64,000 bases of DNA from assembly GCA_948957135.1 (NCBI GenBank), contig CARDBT010000016.1, positions 1-64,000 on the forward strand. The letters run 5' to 3'. Every line of letters starts with the position of its first letter. The stretch's first letter is position 1. The notes below the pieces were generated by a model. That model did not search any database. It worked only from the letters and a program-made list of their open reading frames with translations, and was not told the origin of the DNA. This DNA is from COE1 sp910588595. GTDB taxonomy: Bacteria; Bacillota; Clostridia; Lachnospirales; Lachnospiraceae. A program made the position numbers and the translations under genes. This document shows positions 33,934 to 43,807 of the stretch, piece by piece.

Positions 33934-36171
33934 ATGGAAGAGAGAATTATTAAAACCGAATACTCAGAAACCATGCAGCGTTCATTCATCGACTATGCTA
34001 TGAGTGTCATCATCGCCAGAGCGCTGCCTGATGTCAGGGACGGCTTAAAACCTGTTCAGCGCCGTACTTTGTATGATATGCATGAACTGGGGATACGCTA
34101 TGACCGTCCGTACAGAAAGAGCGCCCGTATCGTCGGTGATACGATGGGTAAATATCATCCGCACGGCGACAGTTCGATCTACGATGCGCTGGTTGTCCTC
34201 ACACAGGATTTCAAGAAAGGCATCCCCCTGATCGACGGCCATGGAAATTTTGGCAACATCGAGGGTGACGGTGCCGCAGCCATGCGATATACGGAAGCCC
34301 GGCTGCAGAAGATCACACAGGATGCCATCTTAGCCGATCTCGACAAAGATGTTGTTGACTTCGTCCCAAACTTTGACGAGACGGAGAAGGAGCCAAGTGT
34401 TCTCCCCTGTCGTTTTCCCAATCTGCTCGTCAATGGATCCGAGGGAATCGCCGTCGGTATGGTCACAAGCATTCCTCCGCACAACCTGGGGGAGATCATT
34501 GATGCGACAAAGGCGTATATGCTCAATGAAAACATAACTACACGTGAACTGATGAAATATGTGAAAGGACCGGATTTCCCCACGGGCGGCATCGTCTGCA
34601 ACAAGGACGATCTGTTGTCCATATATGAGACCGGTGTCGGAAAGATCAAACTGCGCGGCAAAGTCGATGTCGAAAAGACGAAGGGCGGGAAGCTCAATCT
34701 GGTGATCACAGAGATCCCATACACGATGATCGGTGCAAATATCGGCAAATTCTTACAGGATGTCGCTGCCTTGTACGAGCAGAAGAAAGCTCCCGAGATC
34801 CTTGATATCTCCAACCAGTCTTCCAAGGAGGGGATCCGCATTGTCATAGAGCTGAAAAAGGATACAGATGTCGAGAATTTTAAGAACCTGTTATACAAAA
34901 AGACACGTCTCGAAGATACATTCGGTGTCAATATGATCGCGATCGCAGGCGGGAGACCGGAAACGCTCGGATTAAAGAGCATCATCGCGCAGAATGTGGC
35001 ATTTCAGTACGAGATCACCACCCGGAAATATACAACCCTCCTAAACAAAGAACTGGAGAAGAGAGAGATCCAGGAAGGTTTGATCCGGGCGTGCAATATC
35101 ATAGATCTCATTATAGAAATCCTCCGGGGTTCCAAGGACAGGAATATGGTCAAAAACTGTCTTACAAGCGGCGTCACCGACGGGATCAAATTCCGCTCAA
35201 AAGAATCCGCCCTTATGGCACAGCAGCTAAACTTTACAGAACGGCAGGCAAATGCGATCCTGGACATGCGGCTGTACAAACTGATCGGTCTGGAGATCGA
35301 GGCGCTCATGAAAGAAAATAAAGAGACCAACGCTAATATCTACAAATACGAAGATATTCTCGACAGAAGGGATTCCATGGCTCAGGTAATCATACAGGAG
35401 CTCGATGCCCTGAAAAAAGAGTATGCGCACAAACGAAAAACCCGTATCGAGAACGCTGAGGAAGCAGTCTATGAGGAGAAGAAGCCCGAGGAGATGGACA
35501 TCATGTTCCTTATGGACAGATTTGGATACTGCAAGACTATTGACATAAACACTTACGAGAGAAATAAGGAGGCAGCGCACACAGATTTTAAGTACATCGT
35601 GAAGTGCCGCAACACAGGAAGGATCTGTCTGTTCACAAACACCGGACAGCTCCATACGATCAAAGTGGCTGATATTCCTTTTGGCAAATTCCGTGACAAA
35701 GGGCTTCCTGTCGACAATATCAGCAATTACAACTCCGCCGCGGAGGCGATCGTCAATATCGCCAGCCAGTCGGAACTGAACCTATACAGACTTCTTTTCG
35801 TCACAAAGCAGGGCATGTGCAAGATCGTGAGCGGCGGGGAGTTTGACGTGACAAAACGCACTGTTGCAGCCACTAAGCTCGGTGAGGACGACGAGCTGCT
35901 TGACATTGAAATCGTGACGGAACATCAGCACATTATCCTGCAGAGCAAGAACGGGTATTTCCTTCGGTTTGATACAGATGAGATCTCGGAGCTGAAAAAG
36001 ACCGCAGTCGGTGTGAGAGGCATGCGGCTGGGTGCTGACGATCAGATCGAAAGTGTCTATTATTGCCATCCTGGTTCAGATGGTACTATATTGTTTAAGG
36101 ACAAAAAAATACCTATAAATAAATTAAAAGTTAATAAAAGAGATACCAAAGGAACTAAAGTTAGAGTATAA
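33934..36171 (+). CDS. parC: Type IIA topoisomerase cleavage subunit (ParC-like)
   Basis: A 745-residue GyrA/ParC family subunit that cuts and religates DNA. The active site tyrosine is in AAMRYTEARL; GDGAAAMRYTE and the quinolone-pocket helix HPHGDSSIYDAL (serine and aspartate both present) are intact. The C-terminal beta-pinwheel is shorter than in GyrA, and I see no GyrA box (QRRGGKG), the element needed for wrapping DNA and negative supercoiling. That favours topoisomerase IV (decatenation) over gyrase. Paired with the B subunit upstream. Gene symbol follows that inference. Confidence 0.85.
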   Translation: MEERIIKTEYSETMQRSFIDYAMSVIIARALPDVRDGLKPVQRRTLYDMHELGIRYDRPYRKSARIVGDTMGKYHPHGDSSIYDALVVLTQDFKKGIPLIDGHGNFGNIEGDGAAAMRYTEARLQKITQDAILADLDKDVVDFVPNFDETEKEPSVLPCRFPNLLVNGSEGIAVGMVTSIPPHNLGEIIDATKAYMLNENITTRELMKYVKGPDFPTGGIVCNKDDLLSIYETGVGKIKLRGKVDVEKTKGGKLNLVITEIPYTMIGANIGKFLQDVAALYEQKKAPEILDISNQSSKEGIRIVIELKKDTDVENFKNLLYKKTRLEDTFGVNMIAIAGGRPETLGLKSIIAQNVAFQYEITTRKYTTLLNKELEKREIQEGLIRACNIIDLIIEILRGSKDRNMVKNCLTSGVTDGIKFRSKESALMAQQLNFTERQANAILDMRLYKLIGLEIEALMKENKETNANIYKYEDILDRRDSMAQVIIQELDALKKEYAHKRKTRIENAEEAVYEEKKPEEMDIMFLMDRFGYCKTIDINTYERNKEAAHTDFKYIVKCRNTGRICLFTNTGQLHTIKVADIPFGKFRDKGLPVDNISNYNSAAEAIVNIASQSELNLYRLLFVTKQGMCKIVSGGEFDVTKRTVAATKLGEDDELLDIEIVTEHQHIILQSKNGYFLRFDTDEISELKKTAVGVRGMRLGADDQIESVYYCHPGSDGTILFKDKKIPINKLKVNKRDTKGTKVRV

Positions 36172-36206
36172 TGATAAATGGGGTAGATAATAGGAACGAA
36201 AATAGT

Positions 36207-36235
36207 GTACTATCGCCAGCATTGTATTATAGTAC
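36207..36235. repeat. Inverted repeat between parC and rsmD
   Basis: GTACTAT (36207-36213) and ATAGTAC (36229-36235). No T-tail, so it may be an operator or a weak hairpin rather than a terminator. Confidence 0.3.
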
Positions 36236-36253
36236 GCTGATGTGGAGGATTAT

Positions 36254-36808
36254 ATGAGAGTAATTGCAGGAACAGCACGGCGCCTTTTATTAAAAACACC
36301 TGACGGCTTAGATACGCGGCCAACGGCGGATCGGATCAAAGAGACTCTTTTCAATATGCTCATGCCGTATCTTCCGGATGCTGTGTTTATAGATCTTTTT
36401 TCGGGAAGCGGTGGTATCGGCATTGAAGCGCTGAGCCGAGGGGCAAGAAAAGCTTATTTTATCGAAAACAATCCGAAAGCGATCGCTTGTATCACAGATA
36501 ATTTAGAACATACACATCTGACGGACAAGTCTGTCGTGCTCAGGCAGGATGTGTTTGCTGCACTCCGCGGAGGCATTAAGGACACTGCCGATATCATATG
36601 CCTAGACCCGCCATATGGGCAGGAGCAGGTTTATCAGAATGTTTTAGGACTGCTGCGCGATGCGCCGTACGTTAACGAGGACACCATGATCATCATAGAG
36701 GCATTGATCATGGAACCATTTGAGTATGCAGAAAACTTTGGTTTCGCTGTTGAGAAAGAAAAGAAATATAAGACAAACAAACATGTATTCTTGCGAAAGA
36801 GCATATAA
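36254..36808 (+). CDS. rsmD: 16S rRNA (guanine-N2-966) methyltransferase
   Basis: A 184-residue RsmD. Typical start MRVIAGTARRLLLKTPDGLD with TRPTADRIKETLFN, SAM-binding motif FIDLFSGSGGIGIEALSRG and catalytic motif IV DPPY in LDPPYGQEQV. It methylates G966 of 16S rRNA in the small subunit. ATG 36254 has TGGAGG at 36243-36248; four codons upstream are open but lack a better site. In Firmicutes it is usually followed by coaD, as here with 15 bases between. Confidence 0.94.
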   Translation: MRVIAGTARRLLLKTPDGLDTRPTADRIKETLFNMLMPYLPDAVFIDLFSGSGGIGIEALSRGARKAYFIENNPKAIACITDNLEHTHLTDKSVVLRQDVFAALRGGIKDTADIICLDPPYGQEQVYQNVLGLLRDAPYVNEDTMIIIEALIMEPFEYAENFGFAVEKEKKYKTNKHVFLRKSI

Positions 36809-36823
36809 GATGGAGGGATTGTT

Positions 36824-37309
36824 ATGAACGCTGCAATATATCCGGGCAGTTTTGACCCTATGACACTTGGACATCTTGATATCATCAAGCGCGCCGCCAA
36901 GATGTTTGATGAGCTGACAGTAAGTGTTTTAGATAATAAGGCAAAGAATGCGTTGTTTTCTGTCGAAGAACGTGTTAGTATATTAAAGGAGGCAACAAAG
37001 GATCTGGCGAATGTGACAGTGGATTCCTTTAACGGGCTTCTGATTGACTATGCAAGACAAAAAAATGTCCGTATTTCAGTGCGCGGACTGCGTGCCATCA
37101 CGGATTTTGAATATGAACTACAGACCGCCCAGACAAACAGAATGTTGTCGTGCGGGGAACTTGACACAGTATTTTTGACGACAAGTCTCGAGTATGCATA
37201 TCTCAGTTCTTCAAGTGTAAAGGAGATCGCCGCATTTCACGGGGATATTTCGCAGTGTGTGCCGGATTTTGTAGCGAAGCTTGTATATGAAAAATATGCT
37301 AATAGATAA
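36824..37309 (+). CDS. coaD: Pantetheine-phosphate adenylyltransferase
   Basis: Catalyses the fourth step of coenzyme A synthesis, joining AMP to 4'-phosphopantetheine. The 161-residue protein shows the nucleotidyltransferase HxGH-type motif in YPGSFDPMTLGHLDII, the ISVRGLRAITDFEYELQ substrate-binding block and the ISSSSVKE-like C-terminal signature (YLSSSSVKEIA). Length and blocks are standard. It forms a pair with rsmD. Confidence 0.95.
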   Translation: MNAAIYPGSFDPMTLGHLDIIKRAAKMFDELTVSVLDNKAKNALFSVEERVSILKEATKDLANVTVDSFNGLLIDYARQKNVRISVRGLRAITDFEYELQTAQTNRMLSCGELDTVFLTTSLEYAYLSSSSVKEIAAFHGDISQCVPDFVAKLVYEKYANR

Positions 37310-37355
37310 CAAAATAGATTTTCCGTTCTGACTGACGGGAGTATGGAGGAGTAAT

Positions 37356-37955
37356 ATGAGCAGCAGAATAGAGCAGTTGATTGACGAGATCGAGGAGTAC
37401 ATAGATAACTGCAAATACAAGGCGTTTTCGACGGATGTGATCATGGTAAATAAAGCAGAGATCGATGATCTGCTGCGTGAATTGCGCATGAAAACACCTG
37501 AGGAGATCAAGCGTTATCAGAAGATCATCTCAAATAAGGAAGCGATCCTGAACGATGCCAGACAGAAAGCACAGGCATTGATCGACGATGCGGAGGTGCA
37601 GACAACGGAGCTTGTCAGTGAGCATCAGATCATGCAGGAAGCCTATGCGCAGGCTGACAGGATCGTTGAGATGGCTACCCAGAAAGCACAGGGCATCCTC
37701 GACAGTGCAACGATAGAGGCCAACAATATGAAGACTGCGGCAATGCAGTATACGGACAACATGCTTGCGAATCTCGAAAACATACTGAAACAGTCCATAG
37801 AGATTTCCACGCGTGATTACAACGCCCTGATAGGTCATCTGCAGGAAATAGACCATGTTGTTACCATGAACCGGGCAGAGCTTGTTCCGGTGGATGAGAT
37901 CGTCGCAGAAGCACAGGCTGCTGACAGTGCAGATACGACTACTTCGCAGACATAA
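37356..37955 (+). CDS. Coiled-coil protein of unknown function
   Basis: A 199-residue, almost wholly helical protein. It begins RIEQLIDEIEEYIDNCKYKAFS with VNKAEIDDLLRELR, then a long alanine- and glutamine-rich coiled coil (KEAILNDARQKAQALIDDAE; AYAQADRIVEMATQKAQGIL) resembling subunit H of V-type ATPases or DivIVA-like proteins only in composition. A conserved clostridial gene next to coaD, as far as I recall. GGAGG precedes ATG 37356. A terminator follows. A division or envelope scaffold role is possible but not shown. Confidence 0.75.
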   Translation: MSSRIEQLIDEIEEYIDNCKYKAFSTDVIMVNKAEIDDLLRELRMKTPEEIKRYQKIISNKEAILNDARQKAQALIDDAEVQTTELVSEHQIMQEAYAQADRIVEMATQKAQGILDSATIEANNMKTAAMQYTDNMLANLENILKQSIEISTRDYNALIGHLQEIDHVVTMNRAELVPVDEIVAEAQAADSADTTTSQT

Positions 37956-37976
37956 AAATTGTGTTGTGTAATCAGT

Positions 37977-38000
37977 AACCCACAGTTTTTCCTGTGGGTT
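37977..38000 (+). terminator. Terminator after coiled-coil gene
   Basis: AACCCACAG (37977-37985) pairs with CTGTGGGTT (37992-38000); the tail ATATTGAATTTT is only partly T-rich. Confidence 0.6.
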
Positions 38001-38031
38001 ATATTGAATTTTGTCCATAAGGAGGCGTTTG

Positions 38032-39072
38032 ATGAAAACCTTATCCCAAAAGATCATTGTTTATATTTTGTGTATTGCCATGACAGCACTTCCTTTTTCT
38101 GTACTGCCTATTTTCAAGGTTAATGCTGCAGAGTCCGTAGTGGTGGTGATCGATCCCGGACACGGAGGCAATAATCTCGGCACTGAGTATCTGCCAATAC
38201 CGGAAAAGACGTACAACATGATAGTGGCACAATATATGAAAGAACAGTTGGAACAATACCAAAATGTACAGGTGTATCTGACCCATACAGAAGATATTGA
38301 TATGTCGCTTAAAGAACGCGCCGAATTTGCCGCCAGTGTGAATGCAGACTTCCTTTTCTCATTGCACTTTAATATGTCATTGTCCCACTCCCTTTATGGC
38401 AGCGAGGTGTGGGTTCCATCAACCGGTCAATTATATAGTCAGGGTTATTCTGCTGCCAATGAGTTTCTGATGCAGTTTGAGGAGATGGGACTTTTTAACC
38501 GCGGGATCAAGACCAGGATCGGAAAAAACGGAAAGTCAGACTATTATGGTATCATTCGGGAGAGTTCCATCCGGGGTATTCCTGCAATCATCGTTGAACA
38601 CTGTCATGTAGATAATATCAATGATGAGGCGTATATGCAGTCTCCTGAAATGCTCAAAGAGTTTGGTGTACGTGATGCGGAGGCAGTTGCCAGATATTTC
38701 GGTCTGGTGTCAAAGGACGGCAAGACGGATTACAGCGGTTATGCTCCGCTGGCAGTTCCGGTTCCGGCAGAACGTGTCTGCAATGATACAACAGCGCCAT
38801 TGTATGTCAATGCCAGCTTATTGAAATATGATCGTACTGGCAAGTATGCAACAGTCGAGCTGACAGCGGTCGATGAGGAATCTGTGATCCAATATTATTC
38901 GTACTCATATGACAATGGACTCACATGGTCTGCATTGCAGCCGTGGGCGAAGGGCAGTCCAACGATGACGGTATCTGTCAACATGGGGTATGGCAAAAAG
39001 GATACCCTGATATTCAGGGCGTATAATCTGTATGATAGGATCACTGAATCAAACACAATTTCGCTAAATTAG
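38032..39072 (+). CDS. Secreted N-acetylmuramoyl-L-alanine amidase
   Basis: A 346-residue cell wall hydrolase. Signal peptide at residues 1-32 (IIVYILCIAMTALPFSV ... VNAAE), then an amidase_3 domain: VVIDPGHGGNNLG (zinc histidine), SLKERAEFAASVNADFLFSL with HFN, and IVEHCHVDNINDE with the catalytic glutamate replaced in the usual place by the E of VEH. It cleaves the amide between MurNAc and L-Ala. The last 100 residues form a beta-rich domain (WSALQPWAKGSPTMTV). ATG 38032 follows AAGGAGG; an in-frame start at 38011 lies before that site. Assignment is firm; physiological role is not. Confidence 0.88.
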   Translation: MKTLSQKIIVYILCIAMTALPFSVLPIFKVNAAESVVVVIDPGHGGNNLGTEYLPIPEKTYNMIVAQYMKEQLEQYQNVQVYLTHTEDIDMSLKERAEFAASVNADFLFSLHFNMSLSHSLYGSEVWVPSTGQLYSQGYSAANEFLMQFEEMGLFNRGIKTRIGKNGKSDYYGIIRESSIRGIPAIIVEHCHVDNINDEAYMQSPEMLKEFGVRDAEAVARYFGLVSKDGKTDYSGYAPLAVPVPAERVCNDTTAPLYVNASLLKYDRTGKYATVELTAVDEESVIQYYSYSYDNGLTWSALQPWAKGSPTMTVSVNMGYGKKDTLIFRAYNLYDRITESNTISLN

Positions 39073-39081
39073 CAGCCGGAT

Positions 39082-40020
39082 TCAGAACAGCCTGATGATC
39101 GTGAAATAATAGACCGCCGAGATCAGGGTTGTCACTGTTTTGTGCTTGAGGTAATGGCTGAGCGATAACCCGGACTTTTCGAGGAAGCTGCTAGTCTGCA
39201 TGATGCAGGAAATACCGCCAAAACACAGTGCTGTCATGATCCAGAAAACTTTTTGTTCAGACTGAAAGGTAGTTGTATAAATTGCCGGTACACCGCCAAT
39301 GATTTCAAGAAAACTTGACAGGATATTTTTGTTGTTGGCAGGTAAGGGCAGAAAATCCAGAAAGATACGGAAAGCATTTGTAAAAGTAATGTATCCGCCA
39401 AGGATGATCAATGACTGCGTGTTGTCCATACAGGATTTCTTAAGTGTTTCCGCCAGATGCATCTGCGGTGAATCTGGCACAGGGTGTTTTTCATTGTCAG
39501 CAGATGCAGGAGAGGGCGCTTTTGCAGCATATAGATGTCCCATAACGATCCCATAGATCGCCGGAATACCGTACATTCCAAATACAAAGGGCAGCGTATT
39601 GTGATATCCGCATTCATGCAGCATCGGTATAATGATCCCCATAAAGTATGCCGGACCGATATTATTGCAAAAAGCAAGCAGGGTGTCTGCTTCAGATCTT
39701 TGGATCCTGCCTTTTTCATACAGTTCGCTCACCACTTTGGCGCCCATGGGAAAGCCGCAGAAAAAGCCCATAAACACAGCATACAGTCCATGACTGCTGT
39801 ATTTGTATATTTTTTTTAATACATGGCTGAGCATACGCCCTAGTTCCTGATCCGCACCACTGTATACCATAATGGAGCTGATCATCATGAATGGAAAGAG
39901 TGTGGGAACCATTTTGGCTGCCCATTGGTACAACCCTTCATAAGCGTACTGAAAAGTAGCAGTGGGCTTACTTAGTATGAGAATGATAAGAAGAAGATAC
40001 GCTAACGTTTTAAACAGCAT
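39082..40020 (-). CDS. YlbJ-like nucleoside-recognition-domain membrane protein
   Basis: A 312-residue polytopic membrane protein of the nucleoside recognition (Gate) family. Conserved parts include LYQWAAKMVPTLFPFMMIS, GFFCGFPMGAKVVSEL and FCNNIGPAYFMGII, which match sporulation integral membrane protein YlbJ. GGAGG just before ATG 40020 sets the start, 24 codons inside a longer frame. In Bacillus the YlbJ relative is needed for spore cortex formation. Convergent with the amidase gene, only nine bases apart at the stops. Substrate is unknown. Confidence 0.78.
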   Translation of the reverse strand: MLFKTLAYLLLIILILSKPTATFQYAYEGLYQWAAKMVPTLFPFMMISSIMVYSGADQELGRMLSHVLKKIYKYSSHGLYAVFMGFFCGFPMGAKVVSELYEKGRIQRSEADTLLAFCNNIGPAYFMGIIIPMLHECGYHNTLPFVFGMYGIPAIYGIVMGHLYAAKAPSPASADNEKHPVPDSPQMHLAETLKKSCMDNTQSLIILGGYITFTNAFRIFLDFLPLPANNKNILSSFLEIIGGVPAIYTTTFQSEQKVFWIMTALCFGGISCIMQTSSFLEKSGLSLSHYLKHKTVTTLISAVYYFTIIRLF

Positions 40021-40165
40021 GTGCAACCTCCGAGCCCGCCGGAATCTGTGTCTGTTATATTTTATAAACAAACCGCACAATTTATGTGTCATGAATCATC
40101 AGACCTGTCACAAAAGGTGAGGCGGTTAGAGTGCCGCCGTATCGGGCAAAGGGGAGTTTTGTGTT

Positions 40166-40897
40166 TTGAGACTGGATAAATTTTTATGTGACATGCAGAT
40201 CGGTACACGAAGCCAGGTTAAGGAAGCAATCCGAAAAAGTCTTGTTTCTGTCAATGGTGTGCCTGTCAAAAGTCCTGATATTAAAATAGATGAAAAAAAA
40301 GATATCGTAACTTATGCAGGAGAGGAGATCGCATATCAGAATTTATATTATTACATGCTCCACAAACCTGCGGGAGTCATCACTGCCACCAGGGATCATC
40401 ATGAGCCTACCGTAATGGACCTGCTGACCGATGTCTGCGGAAAGGATCTTGCTCCTGTGGGACGGCTGGACAAAGACACAGAAGGTCTTTTGCTGATCAC
40501 CAATGATGGGGAGCTTACCCATAAGCTGCTTTCCCCGAGGAAACATGTGGCAAAAACATACTATGTGGAATGTTCAGGAGTGCTTACTGCAGAAAAACAG
40601 AGGTTGTTGGAAAATGGAGTGGACATCGGTGACAGGGATCTTACCTGCCCGGCAAGCGTTCATATGATATCACAGTCAGATCATTCGTATGTTATGGAAC
40701 TCACGATCACGGAAGGTCGTTTTCACCAAGTCAAAAGGATGGTTGAAGCTGTCGGTGGCTCTGTCACTTACTTAAAACGGCTTTCGATGGGAACATTGTC
40801 CTTGGATGACGGGCTGGCAAAAGGAGCCTATAGACCGCTTACGGCAAAAGAGATTTCGGACCTGAAACAGTCAACGAAGAGAGCATCTGCCCGATAG
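40166..40897 (+). CDS. RsuA-family rRNA pseudouridine synthase
   Basis: A 243-residue pseudouridine synthase. The S4 domain is at the N-terminus (RLDKFLCDMQIGTRSQVKEA), followed by the catalytic domain with Asp in GRLDKDTEGLLLITNDG, the RsuA/RluB/E/F motif, and RFHQVKRMVEAVGGSV. RsuA modifies 16S rRNA U516; RluB-type act on 23S rRNA; the group cannot be fixed here, with RsuA slightly favoured by size. The start is TTG 40166 with GGGGAG at 40151-40156. A short hairpin (GGCGG/CCGCC, 40121-40138) lies upstream. Confidence 0.88.
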   Translation: MRLDKFLCDMQIGTRSQVKEAIRKSLVSVNGVPVKSPDIKIDEKKDIVTYAGEEIAYQNLYYYMLHKPAGVITATRDHHEPTVMDLLTDVCGKDLAPVGRLDKDTEGLLLITNDGELTHKLLSPRKHVAKTYYVECSGVLTAEKQRLLENGVDIGDRDLTCPASVHMISQSDHSYVMELTITEGRFHQVKRMVEAVGGSVTYLKRLSMGTLSLDDGLAKGAYRPLTAKEISDLKQSTKRASAR

Positions 40898-40944
40898 GAT
40901 CATTCAGCGGCAGGCGTTAAAACTCAACTTAGGAGGGCAGGGAA

Positions 40945-42891
40945 TTGTCACTTGAGAATGGTTTTCTTCCGATTACGATGGAAGAAGTGCTGGAGCTTGG
41001 AATAACACAATTAGATTTTATATATGTCACAGGAGATGCCTATGTGGATCACCCGTCTTTTGGACACGCGATCATCACCCGTCTCCTCTCTTCGCATGGT
41101 TATCATGTAGGTATCATCTCACAGCCGGACTGGAAAAATGATGAGAGCATCACGGTATTGGGAACACCCCGCCTTGGATTTCTGGTCTCTTCCGGAAACA
41201 TGGATTCTATGGTAAATCATTACTATGTATCCAAAAAACATCGGGAGATGGATGCTTATACGCCTGGCGGCGCCGCATACAAAAGACCGGATCACGCCAC
41301 GGTGGTATATAGCAATCTTATCCGCAAAAAGTACAAAAATGTTCCGATCATAATCGGTGGCATCGAGGCAAGCCTCCGTCGCATGGCACACTATGATTAT
41401 TGGTCAGACTCTTTCAAGCGGTCGATCCTGCTCGATAGTCAGGCAGATATCATCTCTTATGGCATGGGCGAGAGATCGATCATAGAGCTCGCTGATGCGC
41501 TGAATAGCGGTATCTCTGTGAGAGACATTTCCTTTATAGCGGGCACTGTATATAAGACCAAAGATATCTCTGGTCTCTATGACTATGAGCTTCTCCCTTC
41601 CTATGATGACATGATGAAAGACAAGCTGTTGTATGCAAAAAGTTTTAAGATACAGCATGACAACACGGATCCTTTCAACGGCAAAAACCTGGTAGAACCA
41701 TACCCGAACGGCATGTATGTTGTACAGAATATACCACAGAAACCACTCTCGACACAGGAGATGGACGACGTCTATGCACTTCCATACAGGAGAACATACT
41801 ATCCTTCCTATGAGGCGAAGGGCGGTGTGCCTGCGATCGCGGAGATCAAGTTTTCCCTGATCAGCAACCGCGGCTGTTTCGGCGGGTGCAATTTCTGTGC
41901 CCTCACGTTCCATCAGGGGCGCACTGTGCAGGTCCGCAGCCACGGCTCCATCATAGAGGAAGCCGGACTCATCACACAGGAACCCGATTTCAAAGGCTAT
42001 ATCCATGATGTAGGAGGACCGACAGCGAATTTCAGACACCCTTCCTGTCAGAAACAACTGCAGGCTGGTGTCTGCAAGCACAGACAATGCCTGTGCCCGA
42101 AACCATGCCCGAATCTCGAGGTCGATCACTCAGATTATCTGGCACTTCTGCGCAAGTTGAGAAAGCTGCCGAATGTCAAAAAAGTGTTCGTGCGTTCAGG
42201 CATTCGTTTTGATTATCTGATGCTGGACAAAGATGACACATTTTTCCGGGAACTCGTTGAGCACCACATCAGTGGACAGCTCAAGGTAGCGCCAGAACAT
42301 ATCTGCGATACTGTGCTGTCCAGGATGGGAAAACCGCGAAATGCTGTATACGAAGCATTCACGGAAAAATACCACAGGCTGAATCAAAAGATTGGCAAGA
42401 ACCAGTTTCTGGTTCCGTATCTGATGTCCTCACACCCTGGATCCACGCTGAAAGAAGCAGTGGCACTTGCTGAGTATTTGAGAGATATCGGCTACATGCC
42501 GGAGCAGGTGCAGGATTTTTACCCGACACCGTCAACGATGTCAACGGTGATGTACTATACAGGAGTAGACCCAGAGACGCTGAAACCAGTCTACGTCTGT
42601 AAAAATCCACATGAAAAAGCGATGCAGCGCGCACTTATCCAATACCGGAATCCCAAGAATTACAACCTTGTGAGGGAGGCACTGAAGCTTGCCGGACGCG
42701 AGGATCTGATCGGATTTGACAAAAAATGCCTGATCAGACCTCGCAAAATAGCGGGAGAAAGCACACCCGCCCAAGTGCACCGAAATAAAAACAAGCCGCA
42801 GGCATCCTCCCCCAAATCATCACAGAAATCTGGCAAAAAAAGAACGATCCGAAATGTACATAAACACAAAAGTATTACCAGAGAACATTGA
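40945..42891 (+). CDS. YgiQ family radical SAM protein
   Basis: A 648-residue YgiQ (UPF0313) protein. The N-terminal cobalamin-binding-like region (YVDHPSFGHAIITRLLSSHG, IIIGGIEASLRRMAHYDYW) is followed by the radical SAM motif CFGGCNFCAL, CX3CX2C, and a long C-terminal region typical of the family, with an extra cysteine cluster (CKHRQCLCPKPCPN). The last 50 residues are lysine-rich and variable. Substrate is unknown. Start is TTG 40945 with AGGAGGG at 40931-40937. Ends before an SDR gene. Confidence 0.9.
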   Translation: MSLENGFLPITMEEVLELGITQLDFIYVTGDAYVDHPSFGHAIITRLLSSHGYHVGIISQPDWKNDESITVLGTPRLGFLVSSGNMDSMVNHYYVSKKHREMDAYTPGGAAYKRPDHATVVYSNLIRKKYKNVPIIIGGIEASLRRMAHYDYWSDSFKRSILLDSQADIISYGMGERSIIELADALNSGISVRDISFIAGTVYKTKDISGLYDYELLPSYDDMMKDKLLYAKSFKIQHDNTDPFNGKNLVEPYPNGMYVVQNIPQKPLSTQEMDDVYALPYRRTYYPSYEAKGGVPAIAEIKFSLISNRGCFGGCNFCALTFHQGRTVQVRSHGSIIEEAGLITQEPDFKGYIHDVGGPTANFRHPSCQKQLQAGVCKHRQCLCPKPCPNLEVDHSDYLALLRKLRKLPNVKKVFVRSGIRFDYLMLDKDDTFFRELVEHHISGQLKVAPEHICDTVLSRMGKPRNAVYEAFTEKYHRLNQKIGKNQFLVPYLMSSHPGSTLKEAVALAEYLRDIGYMPEQVQDFYPTPSTMSTVMYYTGVDPETLKPVYVCKNPHEKAMQRALIQYRNPKNYNLVREALKLAGREDLIGFDKKCLIRPRKIAGESTPAQVHRNKNKPQASSPKSSQKSGKKRTIRNVHKHKSITREH

Positions 42892-42982
42892 ACACGAACA
42901 AAGTGTGCCAGCTACAACACGGATAATACGAAATGTTATGGGTAAGCTATAGGAAGAACACAGAATAAGGAGGGAAAATAGT

Positions 42983-43744
42983 ATGAATGTTATCATTATC
43001 ACAGGCGCGTCCTCTGGTCTTGGCATAGAATTTGCACTACAGCTCGACAATGTTTTTCAAAATATTGATGAGATCTGGCTGATCGCGCGCCGCAAGAAAG
43101 AAATGCTTGAAGTAGCGCAGTATCTCGAGCACACGACGCGTGTTCTGGATATGGACGTCACAGATGAGAAGCAGATGGAGCGCTTCAAGAAACTGCTTGC
43201 TGACGAAAAACCAGTTATCCGTATGCTGGTAAACTGCGCAGGATATGGTATTATGGGAGAATTTTCCGCTTCCAATATCAGTGAAGAACTTGGTATGATA
43301 GATGTAAATTGTAAGGCGTTAACACAGATGACCTATCTGTGTATCCCATACATGAAGAAGAACAGCCGGATCATCCAGCTTGCGTCCAGTGCGGCATTCC
43401 TGCCACAGCCCAATTTTGCAGTGTACGCCGCGACGAAATCCTATGTGTACAGCTTTTCCAGAGCATTGAACCAGGAGCTGCGCCCCAAAAAGATATATGT
43501 GACAGCAGTGTGTCCCGGACCAGTAGACACTCCTTTCTTTGACATCGCAGAGAAAACAGGGAGTACGCTTGCAGTAAAAAAACTGACGCTTGTCCGTGCA
43601 GACCAGGTGGTGGAAAGGGCAATAGCAGACTCCTATCACAAACATGAGAGATCGGTCTACAGCGCATGGATCAAGAGTTTTGATATCGCTGCCAAGGTGC
43701 TTCCGCACAGGGCTGCTCTAGAGCTGATGCGTTTTCTCAAATGA
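42983..43744 (+). CDS. Short-chain dehydrogenase/reductase
   Basis: A 253-residue classical SDR. The NAD(P)-binding TGASSGLG motif is at residues 7-14, NCAGYG in the structural loop, the catalytic serine in LASSAAF, and YAATK gives the YxxxK pair. Classical SDRs oxidise or reduce alcohols, steroids, sugars or fatty acyl intermediates; the arginines after the first beta strand (IARRKKE) suggest NADPH preference. The C-terminus (AWIKSFDIAAKVLPHRAAL) is hydrophobic. Stands between YgiQ and an unknown membrane gene. Substrate not predictable. Confidence 0.87.
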   Translation: MNVIIITGASSGLGIEFALQLDNVFQNIDEIWLIARRKKEMLEVAQYLEHTTRVLDMDVTDEKQMERFKKLLADEKPVIRMLVNCAGYGIMGEFSASNISEELGMIDVNCKALTQMTYLCIPYMKKNSRIIQLASSAAFLPQPNFAVYAATKSYVYSFSRALNQELRPKKIYVTAVCPGPVDTPFFDIAEKTGSTLAVKKLTLVRADQVVERAIADSYHKHERSVYSAWIKSFDIAAKVLPHRAALELMRFLK

Positions 43745-43807
43745 TCAGTATCGAAACAGATACTGTAAACATTTGTTATGATCAAAAATAAAACCAGGAG
43801 ACAGTAG

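Noticed and set aside
34179..34985. 268-codon open frame on the minus strand
   Set aside because: Antisense to the ParC-like gene, whose motifs are intact.
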